64,000 nt of DNA from Saprospiraceae bacterium. GTDB lineage: Bacteria > Bacteroidota > Bacteroidia > Chitinophagales > Saprospiraceae. The stretch lies in assembly GCA_020436935.1 (NCBI GenBank), contig JAGQWX010000001.1, positions 1 to 64,000 of the forward strand, in the 5' to 3' direction. The position numbers and the translations under genes are program-made. Under the pieces are notes generated by a model. That model was not told where the DNA came from. It searched no databases and was given only the letters and a program-made list of their open reading frames with translations. Shown here piece after piece: positions 18,003 to 26,921 of the stretch. Position 1 is the first letter of the stretch, and each line of letters begins with the position of its first letter.

Positions 18003-18833
18003 CATATTCAGACTTGTCTTAAAGGCAGACTCCGTCAATAAATACAGTTTTTTCCTGTTTGGAATTCTTACCCTGGCCTGCATGATGTGTGTTGCAGGTG
18101 TATTGACGATCTTATAAAATAGGCTTAGGTAATATTTGTAGGCACAGTAGACACCAAATCTTACTCCTTTTGGTAGTTGGAGTATGCCCTGATATGCAAG
18201 GTTGAATTCACTTTGTATGTCCTGCTCAATTTTCATCTTATCTTCTGTAGAAAAGTTTTCAAAGTCTACATCCGGGAAATAAACCCTTCCTCTGTCTTTG
18301 TAATCACTTTTCAGGTCTCTGAGAAAATTGACCTTCTGAAAGGCGCTACCCAATGCTCTGGCGGCTGGGACCAATTCTTTATACCTTGTCTTATCATCTT
18401 CCAGGAATATGTGCAAACACATAAGGCCTACTACCTCCGCGGAGCCATAAATATATTTCTGATAGGAGGCAAGATCGTGGTTATTGAGATAAATGTCCAT
18501 TTCCATACTGTCAAGGAAGGCCTCAATGAGGTGATGGTCGATCTCATATTTATTGACTACTTGCTGAAAGGCATGGAGTACTGGATTAAAACTCACTCCG
18601 TTTTCGATGGCTTTGAATGTGTCCTCTCTAAACAATTGCAACACTTTGAGCACATCAGCACCCTTGTACGTATCTACAATCTCATCAGCAAACCTCACAA
18701 ATCCATAAATACCATATATCGGGGCCCGGTATTTTTTATCGAATACCCTGATGCCCATGGAAAATGAAGTACTGTACTCTTTGGTAATGAGTTCACTGCA
18801 TTTTGCGCACACCTGATCAAACAATTGGTCCAT
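17997..18833 (-). CDS. crtB: Phytoene/squalene synthase family protein (CrtB)
   Basis: CrtB condenses two geranylgeranyl diphosphates to phytoene. It shows the first Asp-rich motif FADEIVD and the second FLRDLKSDYKDRGRVYFP. At 278 aa it matches bacterial phytoene synthases. It lies 73 nt downstream of the crtI-like desaturase on the same strand, so the pair forms the start of a carotenoid pathway. The overlap with ald at its 3' end is 6 nt. Confidence 0.93.
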   Translation of the reverse strand: MDQLFDQVCAKCSELITKEYSTSFSMGIRVFDKKYRAPIYGIYGFVRFADEIVDTYKGADVLKVLQLFREDTFKAIENGVSFNPVLHAFQQVVNKYEIDHHLIEAFLDSMEMDIYLNNHDLASYQKYIYGSAEVVGLMCLHIFLEDDKTRYKELVPAARALGSAFQKVNFLRDLKSDYKDRGRVYFPDVDFENFSTEDKMKIEQDIQSEFNLAYQGILQLPKGVRFGVYCAYKYYLSLFYKIVNTPATHIMQARVRIPNRKKLYLLTESAFKTSLNML

Positions 18834-18906
18834 GGTATAATTTTTATTTTATATAACTTAAGGTTTGTGGTTTTGTTTAATAAAATCAAACAATTTCTTA
18901 AACATT

Positions 18907-20370
18907 TTATGAGGTGATCATCTTAGCAACAACTTCCCCTGAGATGATTGATGGAGGCATGCCGGGCCCCGGTGAAGTCAGCTGACCTGTAAAGTACAAA
19001 TTTTTTACCTTTTTGCTTTTTATTTTTGGTTTGAGGAAGGCGGTTTGTTTTAATGTATTGGCCAGTCCGTAAGCATTTCCTTTATACGCGAAGTAGTCTT
19101 TTTCAAAATCATTGATGCAAAATGATTTTTTGAAAACGATGTGGCTTCTGAAATCCAGACCATAGTGGGCACTCAAACGGTCTGAAATCCTTGTGAAATA
19201 AGCTTCCCGCAGTTGCTCGTTGTCCTCAATACCTGGAGCTAAAGGCATCAATAGAAAAATATTCTCATGTCCCTCCGGGGCTACCAGGTGGTCAGTAACA
19301 GACGGGGCACACATGTAAAACAGTGGGTCAGTTGGCCACTTAGCATCTTCATATATTTCATGAGCATGCAGAGAGAAATCGCGGTCAAAGAACAACGTAT
19401 GATGTGTGGCATCCTTTAATTGGGTATTGAGTCCAATGTAAAACAACAGACTCGAAGGCGCCATCGTCCTTTTGTCCCAATATGCTTCATCATAAGTACG
19501 CCAGGTCTTATCAAGAAGCCTTTGTTCGGTATGATGATAATCTGCCCCAGAAACGATATAATCAAACCCATCTACCAACTGGTCTTTTAGCTGTAAATTT
19601 GTGGCAACACCATCATTAACTCCAATGGATATTACTTCCGCATTGCTATAAAACTTTACACCCTGATCTTTGCACACAGCCATCATACCTTCTATGATTT
19701 TGTGCATTCCACCAATGGGATACCAGGTGCCAAGTTTTAGATCGGCATAGTTCATCAGCGTGTATAAGGCAGGTGTTTTTTCAGGTGTGGCACCCAGGAA
19801 GAGCACCGGAAATTTGAGTATTTTTCTTATCCGGCTGTCCTTAAACATGCGGTCAACAACAGTTGCAACTGAAGTGAGCATGTCGAGTTTGAAAAGACTG
19901 GTGAGCACCCTCAAATCAGCAAATTCCATGATAGAGTTGCCTGGCTTCCAGACAAATTCCTGCATACCCACCTTATACTTATATTCGGCTTCCTCCAAAA
20001 ATTTATCCAATTGTGCACCACTACCCGGCTCCATAGACTCAAACAATTGCTTTAATGCTTCATAATCAGCCGGCATAGCCACCTTGTCATCAGGACCAAA
20101 AACCACTTCGTAAGATGGGTCCAATCTCTTAAGTTCATAAAAGTCATTGGGTGACTTTCCAAAGCTTTTGAAAAAGTTTTCAAATACTTCCGGCATCCAA
20201 TACCAACTCGGACCCATGTCAAATAAGAAGCCATCTGTCTCAAACTTACTGCACCTGCCCCCAAATCTCTCGTTCTTTTCAAAAACATGAACCTCATTCC
20301 CCGCTTTCGCCAGGAATGCTGCTGCAGCAAGGCTTGAAAAACCTGAACCGATGACACCAATTTTCTTCAT
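18907..20370 (-). CDS. crtI: Phytoene desaturase (CrtI family)
   Basis: CrtI is an FAD-dependent desaturase that converts phytoene to lycopene or a related carotenoid. The N-terminal dinucleotide loop is GVIGSGFSSLAAAAFLAKAG followed by VFEKNERFGGRC. The C-terminal family motif is YFTGQLTSPGPGMPPSIISG. Length 487 aa is typical. It precedes crtB on the same strand. No cyclase, hydroxylase or geranylgeranyl synthase is nearby, so the final carotenoid cannot be named. Confidence 0.94.
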   Translation of the reverse strand: MKKIGVIGSGFSSLAAAAFLAKAGNEVHVFEKNERFGGRCSKFETDGFLFDMGPSWYWMPEVFENFFKSFGKSPNDFYELKRLDPSYEVVFGPDDKVAMPADYEALKQLFESMEPGSGAQLDKFLEEAEYKYKVGMQEFVWKPGNSIMEFADLRVLTSLFKLDMLTSVATVVDRMFKDSRIRKILKFPVLFLGATPEKTPALYTLMNYADLKLGTWYPIGGMHKIIEGMMAVCKDQGVKFYSNAEVISIGVNDGVATNLQLKDQLVDGFDYIVSGADYHHTEQRLLDKTWRTYDEAYWDKRTMAPSSLLFYIGLNTQLKDATHHTLFFDRDFSLHAHEIYEDAKWPTDPLFYMCAPSVTDHLVAPEGHENIFLLMPLAPGIEDNEQLREAYFTRISDRLSAHYGLDFRSHIVFKKSFCINDFEKDYFAYKGNAYGLANTLKQTAFLKPKIKSKKVKNLYFTGQLTSPGPGMPPSIISGEVVAKMITS

Positions 20371-20454
20371 AAAATATAGTTATAACTAGATCTGCGATTT
20401 AACATGATTGCAGAAAAAAGGTTTACTTTAAACTTCAAATACTGGGATAAGAAT

Positions 20455-22119
20455 ATGAAGTCTATTTCAAGCTTACTCAAATCAGCTCCTCCAACTACTG
20501 CGCAGAAGGCGAAATTACTGGCTAACAAAGTACGGGAATTGGAGGAAATTGAAAAGCGCAAATTCATTGCTTTTGTTGATGATGGTCCTGATTCTTTTGA
20601 TGTTGCCATCACTTTGTCTGCAGATGCAAAGTCTGTAGCAACCCATACCTGTGATTGTGACGATGGCGAAGGTTTTTGCGCTCATCAATACGCAGTAATG
20701 TCCAAAATTAAGGATGGTCCTTCAGAAAGTGCCGACTCTATTACCATCAAAAAACTCAGAAAGAAGAAACTGACTGAAGTCGAAATTATCCTCGATGAAG
20801 TAAGTGATACTGACCTGAGATCATGGCTTCAGGCAGAATTGGCCGTGAATAAGGAACTGGAATTCAAATTTAAATCTGCATTTATAAAAACTGAGACCCG
20901 CCTCACGGCCCGTGAATTTGATGAAAAGTGCGCAGAAATCATCAAAACAACAATGGGCAAAAGGAAGACCATCGACCCATCTTTGCTCCCCCGGATTCTT
21001 GATCTGGTCAATATAGTCATTGAAAGTGGTGCTTCCGTTTTTAGTACCCATTTGGTTTCAAACGAATCTTACGAATTGCAGGTCGCAATAGGCAGTTTTC
21101 ATGCTGAACTCCAATACATGCTCAAAAAGACGACCACCAGAATTGTGACAAACTACAAAAGAATTACCGAAAAGATAGGTGCGCACATCCTATTATTGTC
21201 ATCATCCGATCAAATCAAATATTTTCATTCCTTTGCAAAATACCTCGATCAGGGAGGAAAAAACATACACTTTGCATTCCAACAATTCATTGATCTGTTA
21301 TCAAACTTATCAGATGAGGTTTTAGTCGAAACCTTGTCGACATTTTCAACCTACAAATCTGCATTTTCAAAGCTGGAACAAACCACCTTAATCTCCTTGC
21401 TCGACGAGGTAGAGAAAAGGGATTTGTTTTCAAAAACCAGCGACTTTTTCGAAACCAAGCGCTACGAAAATGCCTATAATCTGAGGTTGATGTCTTTGCT
21501 ATTAAAAGCTGGCAAGTATAAAAAAGTCATTTCCTTCTGTGCCAAAGCCGTAAAAGAGAATCACCACGCTATCTACAGCATTCCTTACCTCAAATTAATG
21601 ATACCTGCTCTGGAAGCAGCTGGTGAGCAAGACGAGGTGATCGATGCCAAATTTAAACTGTTTAAAGCCCAGCCGACCTATGAAAATTATATGAGCACCA
21701 AAAACTCTAATCTATCCGCTGATCAGGAAGAGGCCTTAGAAAATGAATTTTATAAATTCCAATTGACTCCCAACACTGCCAATTATCAGAATTTGCTCGA
21801 CCTCAAATTCAACGTTTGGATGAATAGTGAGCGTGAAACAGATGTGATCAGAAAGATGTCCAGTTCTCTCACTGCTGTGTTCACTGCTCTTCCCTTTTTG
21901 CCAAGACTGTATGAAGTCGATAAAACCCAATTGCTCAAAAAAATTATTGAGGCCATCGATAAATCCCAATATTCAGAATATGAAAAAGATGACGTCGATG
22001 CATTGGTCGATTTCGTCACATCCAACTATAGCAAGGATGATCTGGCACCATATGTCAGGCACAGTTTTTACTTTGGCATCAAAAACGTATTGTTCCGATC
22101 ATTTGGGTTGATCAAATAA
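20455..22119 (+). CDS. SWIM zinc-finger protein, function unknown
   Basis: A SWIM motif CxCx6CxH is present at Cys66, Cys68, Cys75 and His77 (CDCDDGEGFCAHQ). SWIM domains bind zinc and are thought to mediate DNA or protein contacts. The remaining 470 residues or so look alpha-helical, possibly repeat-like, and match no family I recognise. ATG 20455 (554 aa) is chosen over ATG 20404 because MKSISSLLKSA resembles a natural N-terminus and leaves 84 nt to the divergent crtI. SWIM genes often travel with SNF2 helicase or MoxR/VWA genes; neither is here. Confidence 0.8.
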   Translation: MKSISSLLKSAPPTTAQKAKLLANKVRELEEIEKRKFIAFVDDGPDSFDVAITLSADAKSVATHTCDCDDGEGFCAHQYAVMSKIKDGPSESADSITIKKLRKKKLTEVEIILDEVSDTDLRSWLQAELAVNKELEFKFKSAFIKTETRLTAREFDEKCAEIIKTTMGKRKTIDPSLLPRILDLVNIVIESGASVFSTHLVSNESYELQVAIGSFHAELQYMLKKTTTRIVTNYKRITEKIGAHILLLSSSDQIKYFHSFAKYLDQGGKNIHFAFQQFIDLLSNLSDEVLVETLSTFSTYKSAFSKLEQTTLISLLDEVEKRDLFSKTSDFFETKRYENAYNLRLMSLLLKAGKYKKVISFCAKAVKENHHAIYSIPYLKLMIPALEAAGEQDEVIDAKFKLFKAQPTYENYMSTKNSNLSADQEEALENEFYKFQLTPNTANYQNLLDLKFNVWMNSERETDVIRKMSSSLTAVFTALPFLPRLYEVDKTQLLKKIIEAIDKSQYSEYEKDDVDALVDFVTSNYSKDDLAPYVRHSFYFGIKNVLFRSFGLIK

Positions 22120-22151
22120 TTTACTGGAAAATTAAGGTTTCGCTCAGGCTT

Positions 22152-23906
22152 TTACTTATAACCGTGCATCAACTTTTTGAAAAGTGGTGAGGTCAAAAAC
22201 AATACCACAGCACCTGCAAAAGGTATAAAGGTGAAAATCATGAAGAATGTCGACATGCTATAGGTGGTTGAGATTTTGTCAATCATACCACCCAGACTTC
22301 CGGCGAGCTTGTTGCCAATGGCAACAGCAAGATACCAGATACCAAACATGATACCGATCATACGCCCTGGAACCAGTTTGCTCACATAAGAAAGCCCAAC
22401 CGGGGAAATACACAATTCACCAAGAGTATGGAAAAGATAAGCCAAAATCAACCAAATAATGCTGACGCTTGCAGTCTGAGCACCCTGAGGAATTCCCGAA
22501 GCACCATATGCAAGGGCTAAAAATCCGATACCTAACAAAATCAATCCAATGGCATACTTTACAGGTCCGGATGGATTGTATTTGCTTTCCCATATTTTAG
22601 AGAATACAGGGCCAAAAGCAATGATGAAAAACGAATTAAGGATACTGAACCATGAGGCTGCAATTTCTGTCTCATCTTTTTGGAACTCCTTGTACAGCAT
22701 CCAAATTACTATGGCCCAAATCAAGACGAAGCTAAAACCAAGCACCACATTGGCCAGACTGTAATCTTTAAATGTCTTGGAAAAAAGGCTATACAATACA
22801 TAAGTCAATATGCCTATAGGAACTACAGTAAGTAAGGTGTTTGAAATTTTAAACGCCATCGCACCTGCACCAACCAGACTCCTTTGCGTGTAGTCATCTG
22901 CAAAAATGGTCATCGAACCACCGGCCTGTTCAAAACAAAGCCAGAAAAACATATAAAAAATGGCAAAACCAAGTACAGCAATCATCCTGTCCCTGGTCGT
23001 GGTAGAATATCTTGTGATTCTGGTAAACATGATGACCAGGAACAACAGGAATGCTCCTATGATTGCATTATTGGCCATACTGTCGCCTCCGAAAATATTG
23101 AAATCATAAATCTTAGACATGGGGTCATTGATGATCCAGACAATGGCTATGATTGAAGTCACAGCGATCAGCAATTTATCAATGGTGGTAAAAGGGTTGA
23201 GCTTCCCTCCATTTTCTTCTGTTGTAATCTCAGCAATGTCAGCTGCTGAAGCTTCACCACCCGCTGGTTGGTCACCAATCTGTCCAAAAATATTTCTCGA
23301 TAAATGGAATTGTATCATGCCCAAAAACATAAACACTCCTGCCAGACCAAAGCCCCACGACCAGCCTACTTTTTCTCCCAGATATCCACAAAGCATGATG
23401 CCAAGAAAAGCACCGGCGTTTACTCCCATGTAAAATAAGGTGTATGCACCGTCTTTCTTTTCAGGATGTTTGACATACATATGTGATAAAATAGAAGTCA
23501 TATTGGGTTTAAAAAATCCATTGCCAAATATCAAAAAGGCAAGACCGATATAAAGAAAGGCAGGTGTTTCTACTGCCATACTAGCATGGCCAAGTGTCAT
23601 CAGAAATGCGCCCAGTACCACTGCCTTTTTATAACCAAGCACTCTGTCAGCGAGCATACCCCCGAGAATTGGAGTAAGATAAACCATAGAAGTATAAGTT
23701 CCATAAAGTGCCAAGGCTGTCTCTCTTGGCCAGGCCCATCCTCCTTCCAGTAAAGAACTGGTCAGAAAGAGCACCAAAATTGCACGCATGCCATAGTAAG
23801 AAAATCGTTCCCACATCTCTGTAAAAAACAATACAAAGAGTCCTGCCGGGTGGCCTAATACTTTGTTTTTAAAAAACTGTTCTGTGTCAATTGCGTGCAT
23901 ACTCAT
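22152..23906 (-). CDS. POT/PTR2-family proton-dependent peptide transporter
   Basis: A major facilitator protein importing di- or tripeptides with protons. The family motif ExxERFxYYG is present as EMWERFSYYG near residue 30, and the second PTR2 signature region is FYMGVNAGAFLGIMLCGYLG. There are about 12-14 transmembrane segments. At 584 aa it is longer than its neighbour because of a loop with an acidic stretch (about 215-235). It lies 32 nt downstream of a second POT gene. Substrate is inferred from the family. Confidence 0.92.
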   Translation of the reverse strand: MSMHAIDTEQFFKNKVLGHPAGLFVLFFTEMWERFSYYGMRAILVLFLTSSLLEGGWAWPRETALALYGTYTSMVYLTPILGGMLADRVLGYKKAVVLGAFLMTLGHASMAVETPAFLYIGLAFLIFGNGFFKPNMTSILSHMYVKHPEKKDGAYTLFYMGVNAGAFLGIMLCGYLGEKVGWSWGFGLAGVFMFLGMIQFHLSRNIFGQIGDQPAGGEASAADIAEITTEENGGKLNPFTTIDKLLIAVTSIIAIVWIINDPMSKIYDFNIFGGDSMANNAIIGAFLLFLVIMFTRITRYSTTTRDRMIAVLGFAIFYMFFWLCFEQAGGSMTIFADDYTQRSLVGAGAMAFKISNTLLTVVPIGILTYVLYSLFSKTFKDYSLANVVLGFSFVLIWAIVIWMLYKEFQKDETEIAASWFSILNSFFIIAFGPVFSKIWESKYNPSGPVKYAIGLILLGIGFLALAYGASGIPQGAQTASVSIIWLILAYLFHTLGELCISPVGLSYVSKLVPGRMIGIMFGIWYLAVAIGNKLAGSLGGMIDKISTTYSMSTFFMIFTFIPFAGAVVLFLTSPLFKKLMHGYK

Positions 23907-23938
23907 TTTTGAAACTATTAATTTTATGAACCAATAAA

Positions 23939-25468
23939 CTATTTAATTCCGTGGGACCACTTTTTAAGAATGGGCGAGAGCAAGAGGAGTAGGACTCCAA
24001 ATATGCCACCCATCACAAATAATATATAAAACAAGTTTTGATAGCTCGGTATTGCCTGGGCTGCGTCTGCTACTTCACCGGCATGGGTATCGACTTTTGC
24101 GATGTTTGCCAACAAGGCGGCTATATATTCTGACGATGCTGTGGCAAGGAACCATACACCCATCATAAAACCAACCATTTTGATCGGTGATAATTTTGTC
24201 ACAGAAGACAAGCCAACCGGCGATACACAGATTTCTCCGGCTGTATGCAATAAATATGCAAGTACCAGGTACCACATGTTTACTTTGCCGGCCACTGCTT
24301 CCATGCATCCTAAAACCAATACCCCAAATCCTGCTGCGGCAAGAAGAATTCCCAGAGCAAACTTGAGATATGATCCAGGGTTCGCACTTAGTTTTTCGAG
24401 CTTCACCCAAAGCCATGCGAAAACAGGGGCAAACAATATGATGAATAAAGCATTGAGACTAAGGAACCAGGAGGCCGGTATCTCTTTTCCTGAATCAAGT
24501 GTTCTGTCAATAGCTCTGTCAGCAAAAAGGTTCAGAGAGGTATAAGCCTGCTCGAATAATGCCCAGAATATGATAGAAAAGAGAATAAGAACGGTCAAAA
24601 CTTTGAGCCTGTCGCGTTCTACTTTATCCTTACTCAAGAATATAAAATATCCTATTCTTCCAAGACTGATAATACCAGATACAATCAGCAAAATTTCCAC
24701 AATTGTGTGCTTCTGCACAAAGCCATAGGCGAGAACAACACCTACCAGCCCCAAGATGTAGATCCATATTTCAGTGCTGATTCCATATCTTTTGGTTTTC
24801 AAGACTTGTTCCGATGGGGGTTCTGCCTTTCCGATCAGAAATTTCTGACCCCAAATAAAAGTGATCAATCCCAGCAACATTCCTATTCCTGCTGCACCAA
24901 ATCCATAATTCCAGCCATAGGTTTCTCCCAACCAGCCACAAAGCAATGTAGCCATGAAAGATCCAAGGTTGATGCCCATATAAAAAATGGTAAATCCCGA
25001 ATCTCTTTTTTCGTCTCCTTCATCGTAAAGATTGCCGACAATGGAAGATATATTGGCTTTAAGAAAGCCAACGCCCACTATGATGAGGGCCATGGAAAAA
25101 TAAAATATTTGTAAGGCGCCCTGGTCTCTGACCACTGTACCATCTGCATTTAATGTTGCCGGCGTGCCCTCAAAAGCCATCCCCAGGTGACCCAGCACCA
25201 ACAAAATAGCCCCATATATGACAGCTTTTCTAAAACCAAGGTATTTGTCAGCCAAATATCCGCCAATTACCGGGAAGGCGTAAACAAGGGCAGCGTACGA
25301 ACCTACAGTGAGGTTTCCTGCTTCATCCGAAAATAAATGGTACTTGGTAAGATAGTAAATAAGCAAGGCTTTCATTCCATAGAAGGAAAATCGCTCCCAC
25401 ATTTCTGTGGCAAAGAGTACGTAAAGACCCGGCTTGTGTCCCAGGATGAGTTTTTGATTATCCTCCAT
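23939..25468 (-). CDS. POT/PTR2-family proton-dependent peptide transporter
   Basis: The protein has EMWERFSFYG near residue 20, the FYMGINLGSFMATLLCGWLG signature and about 12 membrane segments in 509 aa. It is the first of two tandem POT genes. The two proteins are clearly related but strongly diverged, so this is an old duplication or two independent acquisitions, not a recent copy. The 260-nt gap upstream (25469-25728) holds no ORF and no clear TAnnTTTG box on this strand. Confidence 0.92.
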   Translation of the reverse strand: MEDNQKLILGHKPGLYVLFATEMWERFSFYGMKALLIYYLTKYHLFSDEAGNLTVGSYAALVYAFPVIGGYLADKYLGFRKAVIYGAILLVLGHLGMAFEGTPATLNADGTVVRDQGALQIFYFSMALIIVGVGFLKANISSIVGNLYDEGDEKRDSGFTIFYMGINLGSFMATLLCGWLGETYGWNYGFGAAGIGMLLGLITFIWGQKFLIGKAEPPSEQVLKTKRYGISTEIWIYILGLVGVVLAYGFVQKHTIVEILLIVSGIISLGRIGYFIFLSKDKVERDRLKVLTVLILFSIIFWALFEQAYTSLNLFADRAIDRTLDSGKEIPASWFLSLNALFIILFAPVFAWLWVKLEKLSANPGSYLKFALGILLAAAGFGVLVLGCMEAVAGKVNMWYLVLAYLLHTAGEICVSPVGLSSVTKLSPIKMVGFMMGVWFLATASSEYIAALLANIAKVDTHAGEVADAAQAIPSYQNLFYILFVMGGIFGVLLLLLSPILKKWSHGIK

Positions 25469-25728
25469 ACAACGCCTATCAACATTTGTTTCGGGGTAAA
25501 AATAGAGTTTTTATTTTTATTTCGAACCTAAATATAAAAAAGGTGCTTATGCCCCATTCTCCAAATAATTGACTCCATTTATCGGGCCTGCCCATTTTCT
25601 TGTATTTATTTATTAAATATCCAAAAAGCAAAAAACAAGAAAAAAAGAAGGGTGACAAACATCAATGTTGTTTCTTTGTACTCCCAATCCAAAAACTTGC
25701 GTTTTCTAAACGAATTGATAAATAAAAC

Positions 25729-26814
25729 ATGCAGTTTCACAAGCTAACCATAGACAAAAAAGTCATTGAAACACCGGATACCATGACCATTTATTTTAAG
25801 GTCCCGGGAGAATTGAAAAACCAGTTTGTTTTTGATGCTGGTCAATACCTCACACTTGCAGAAAACATCGCAGGCCAGGAGATCAGGAGATCATACTCCA
25901 TCTGTACTCCTCCTCACAGCAATGAACTGGCAACTACCATAAAACGGGTTGCAGGAGGTAAAATGTCGACATTCATCCATTCCAACTGGCATTCTGAAAA
26001 TGAAGTGTTGGTAGGAACCCCGGAAGGTAAGTTTACCTTAAAGGCAGACCCCATGGCCAAAAGAAACTTACTCTTCATTGCTGCTGGCAGTGGGATCACT
26101 CCTGTCATGTCAATGATCAAAGAAGTCCTTGAAAACGAACCTGCAACTGAAATGCACTTGCTTTATGGTTCCCGCAATGAAGACAATATCATTTTTAAGG
26201 AAGAACTAGATCGTTTGGTCCGCAAATATCAGGGTCAGCTGTTTGTAACACATTGTCTTTCTCAACCGAAGAAAGAAAAGGCAAAAGGCTTTTCGGGCCT
26301 GTTTAAAAAAGCAAAATCTTCATGGAATGGACTTGCAGGGAGAATTGATCGCAAAAAAATCAAAGCCTTTCTAGACGAATGCGGCAAGGTAGATATGGCA
26401 TTCCTATGCGGCCCGGGTAACCTTATTGAATTGGCAGAAGAGACACTCTCAAACTCCGGACTTAAAGAAAACCTGATCCATAAAGAGTATTTTTCAGCAC
26501 CAGGTGAAAAGTTGCCTTCTGACCATGTTGAAGGCAGTGCATCCAACGTGACTGTTCACCTCAATGGCAATACTATTACTTTTGAGACGGATGGTAGCAA
26601 GCCAATATTGGATGAACTCATTGCAATAAAAGCCAATCCTCCATATTCCTGTACAAGCGGAGCTTGCTCTACTTGTCTTGCTAAGGTGACCAAAGGAAAG
26701 GCAAAAATGGAGGTTTGTTATGCACTGGATGATGATGAAATTGCTCAAGGATATATTCTGACCTGCCAGGCAAAAGCGGTTACATCAGAGTTGGAACTCA
26801 ATTACATCAACTAG
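25729..26814 (+). CDS. PaaE-like ferredoxin-NAD(P)H reductase with C-terminal 2Fe-2S domain
   Basis: Order of domains: FAD-binding beta-barrel (RRSYSICTPP, about 48-57), NAD(P)-binding region (LLFIAAGSGITPVMSMI; LLYGSRNEDNIIF; AFLCGPGNLIE) and a plant-type 2Fe-2S ferredoxin domain (CTSGACSTC with a fourth Cys in ILTCQAK). This is the layout of PaaE, which passes electrons from NADPH to the phenylacetyl-CoA epoxidase. No paaABCD genes are in the window, so the electron acceptor is unknown. A Lys-rich insertion of about 25 residues (180-205) lies in the reductase domain. Name at the family level only. Confidence 0.87.
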   Translation: MQFHKLTIDKKVIETPDTMTIYFKVPGELKNQFVFDAGQYLTLAENIAGQEIRRSYSICTPPHSNELATTIKRVAGGKMSTFIHSNWHSENEVLVGTPEGKFTLKADPMAKRNLLFIAAGSGITPVMSMIKEVLENEPATEMHLLYGSRNEDNIIFKEELDRLVRKYQGQLFVTHCLSQPKKEKAKGFSGLFKKAKSSWNGLAGRIDRKKIKAFLDECGKVDMAFLCGPGNLIELAEETLSNSGLKENLIHKEYFSAPGEKLPSDHVEGSASNVTVHLNGNTITFETDGSKPILDELIAIKANPPYSCTSGACSTCLAKVTKGKAKMEVCYALDDDEIAQGYILTCQAKAVTSELELNYIN

Positions 26815-26886
26815 CAGGACTTTAAGCGAGCTGGCTTCTGTTTTAATATATCATCAGCAAAAGAAAGCTGTACAATAGGTTTTTTC

Positions 26887-26894
26887 TATTTTTG
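26887..26894 (+). promoter_or_regulatory. Candidate -7 box before the YfhO-like gene
   Basis: TATTTTTG matches TAnnTTTG and lies 27 nt upstream of ATG 26922. It overlaps the TTG at 26892 that would otherwise be a possible start, which argues for ATG 26922. No -33 TTG is seen. Confidence 0.45.
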
Positions 26895-26921
26895 TCTGAA
26901 TATGTACAAAATCTAATACGT

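Noticed and set aside
18177-18767. 196-codon plus-strand frame opposite crtB
   Set aside because: Antisense shadow of a well-supported crtB.
25640-25690. AACAT/ATGTT inverted repeat upstream of the PaaE-like gene
   Set aside because: Arms of only 5 bp in AT-rich DNA; too weak to call a site.
26892-26921. TTG 26892 as start of the YfhO-like gene
   Set aside because: It lies inside a -7 promoter box; ATG 26922 follows 30 nt later.
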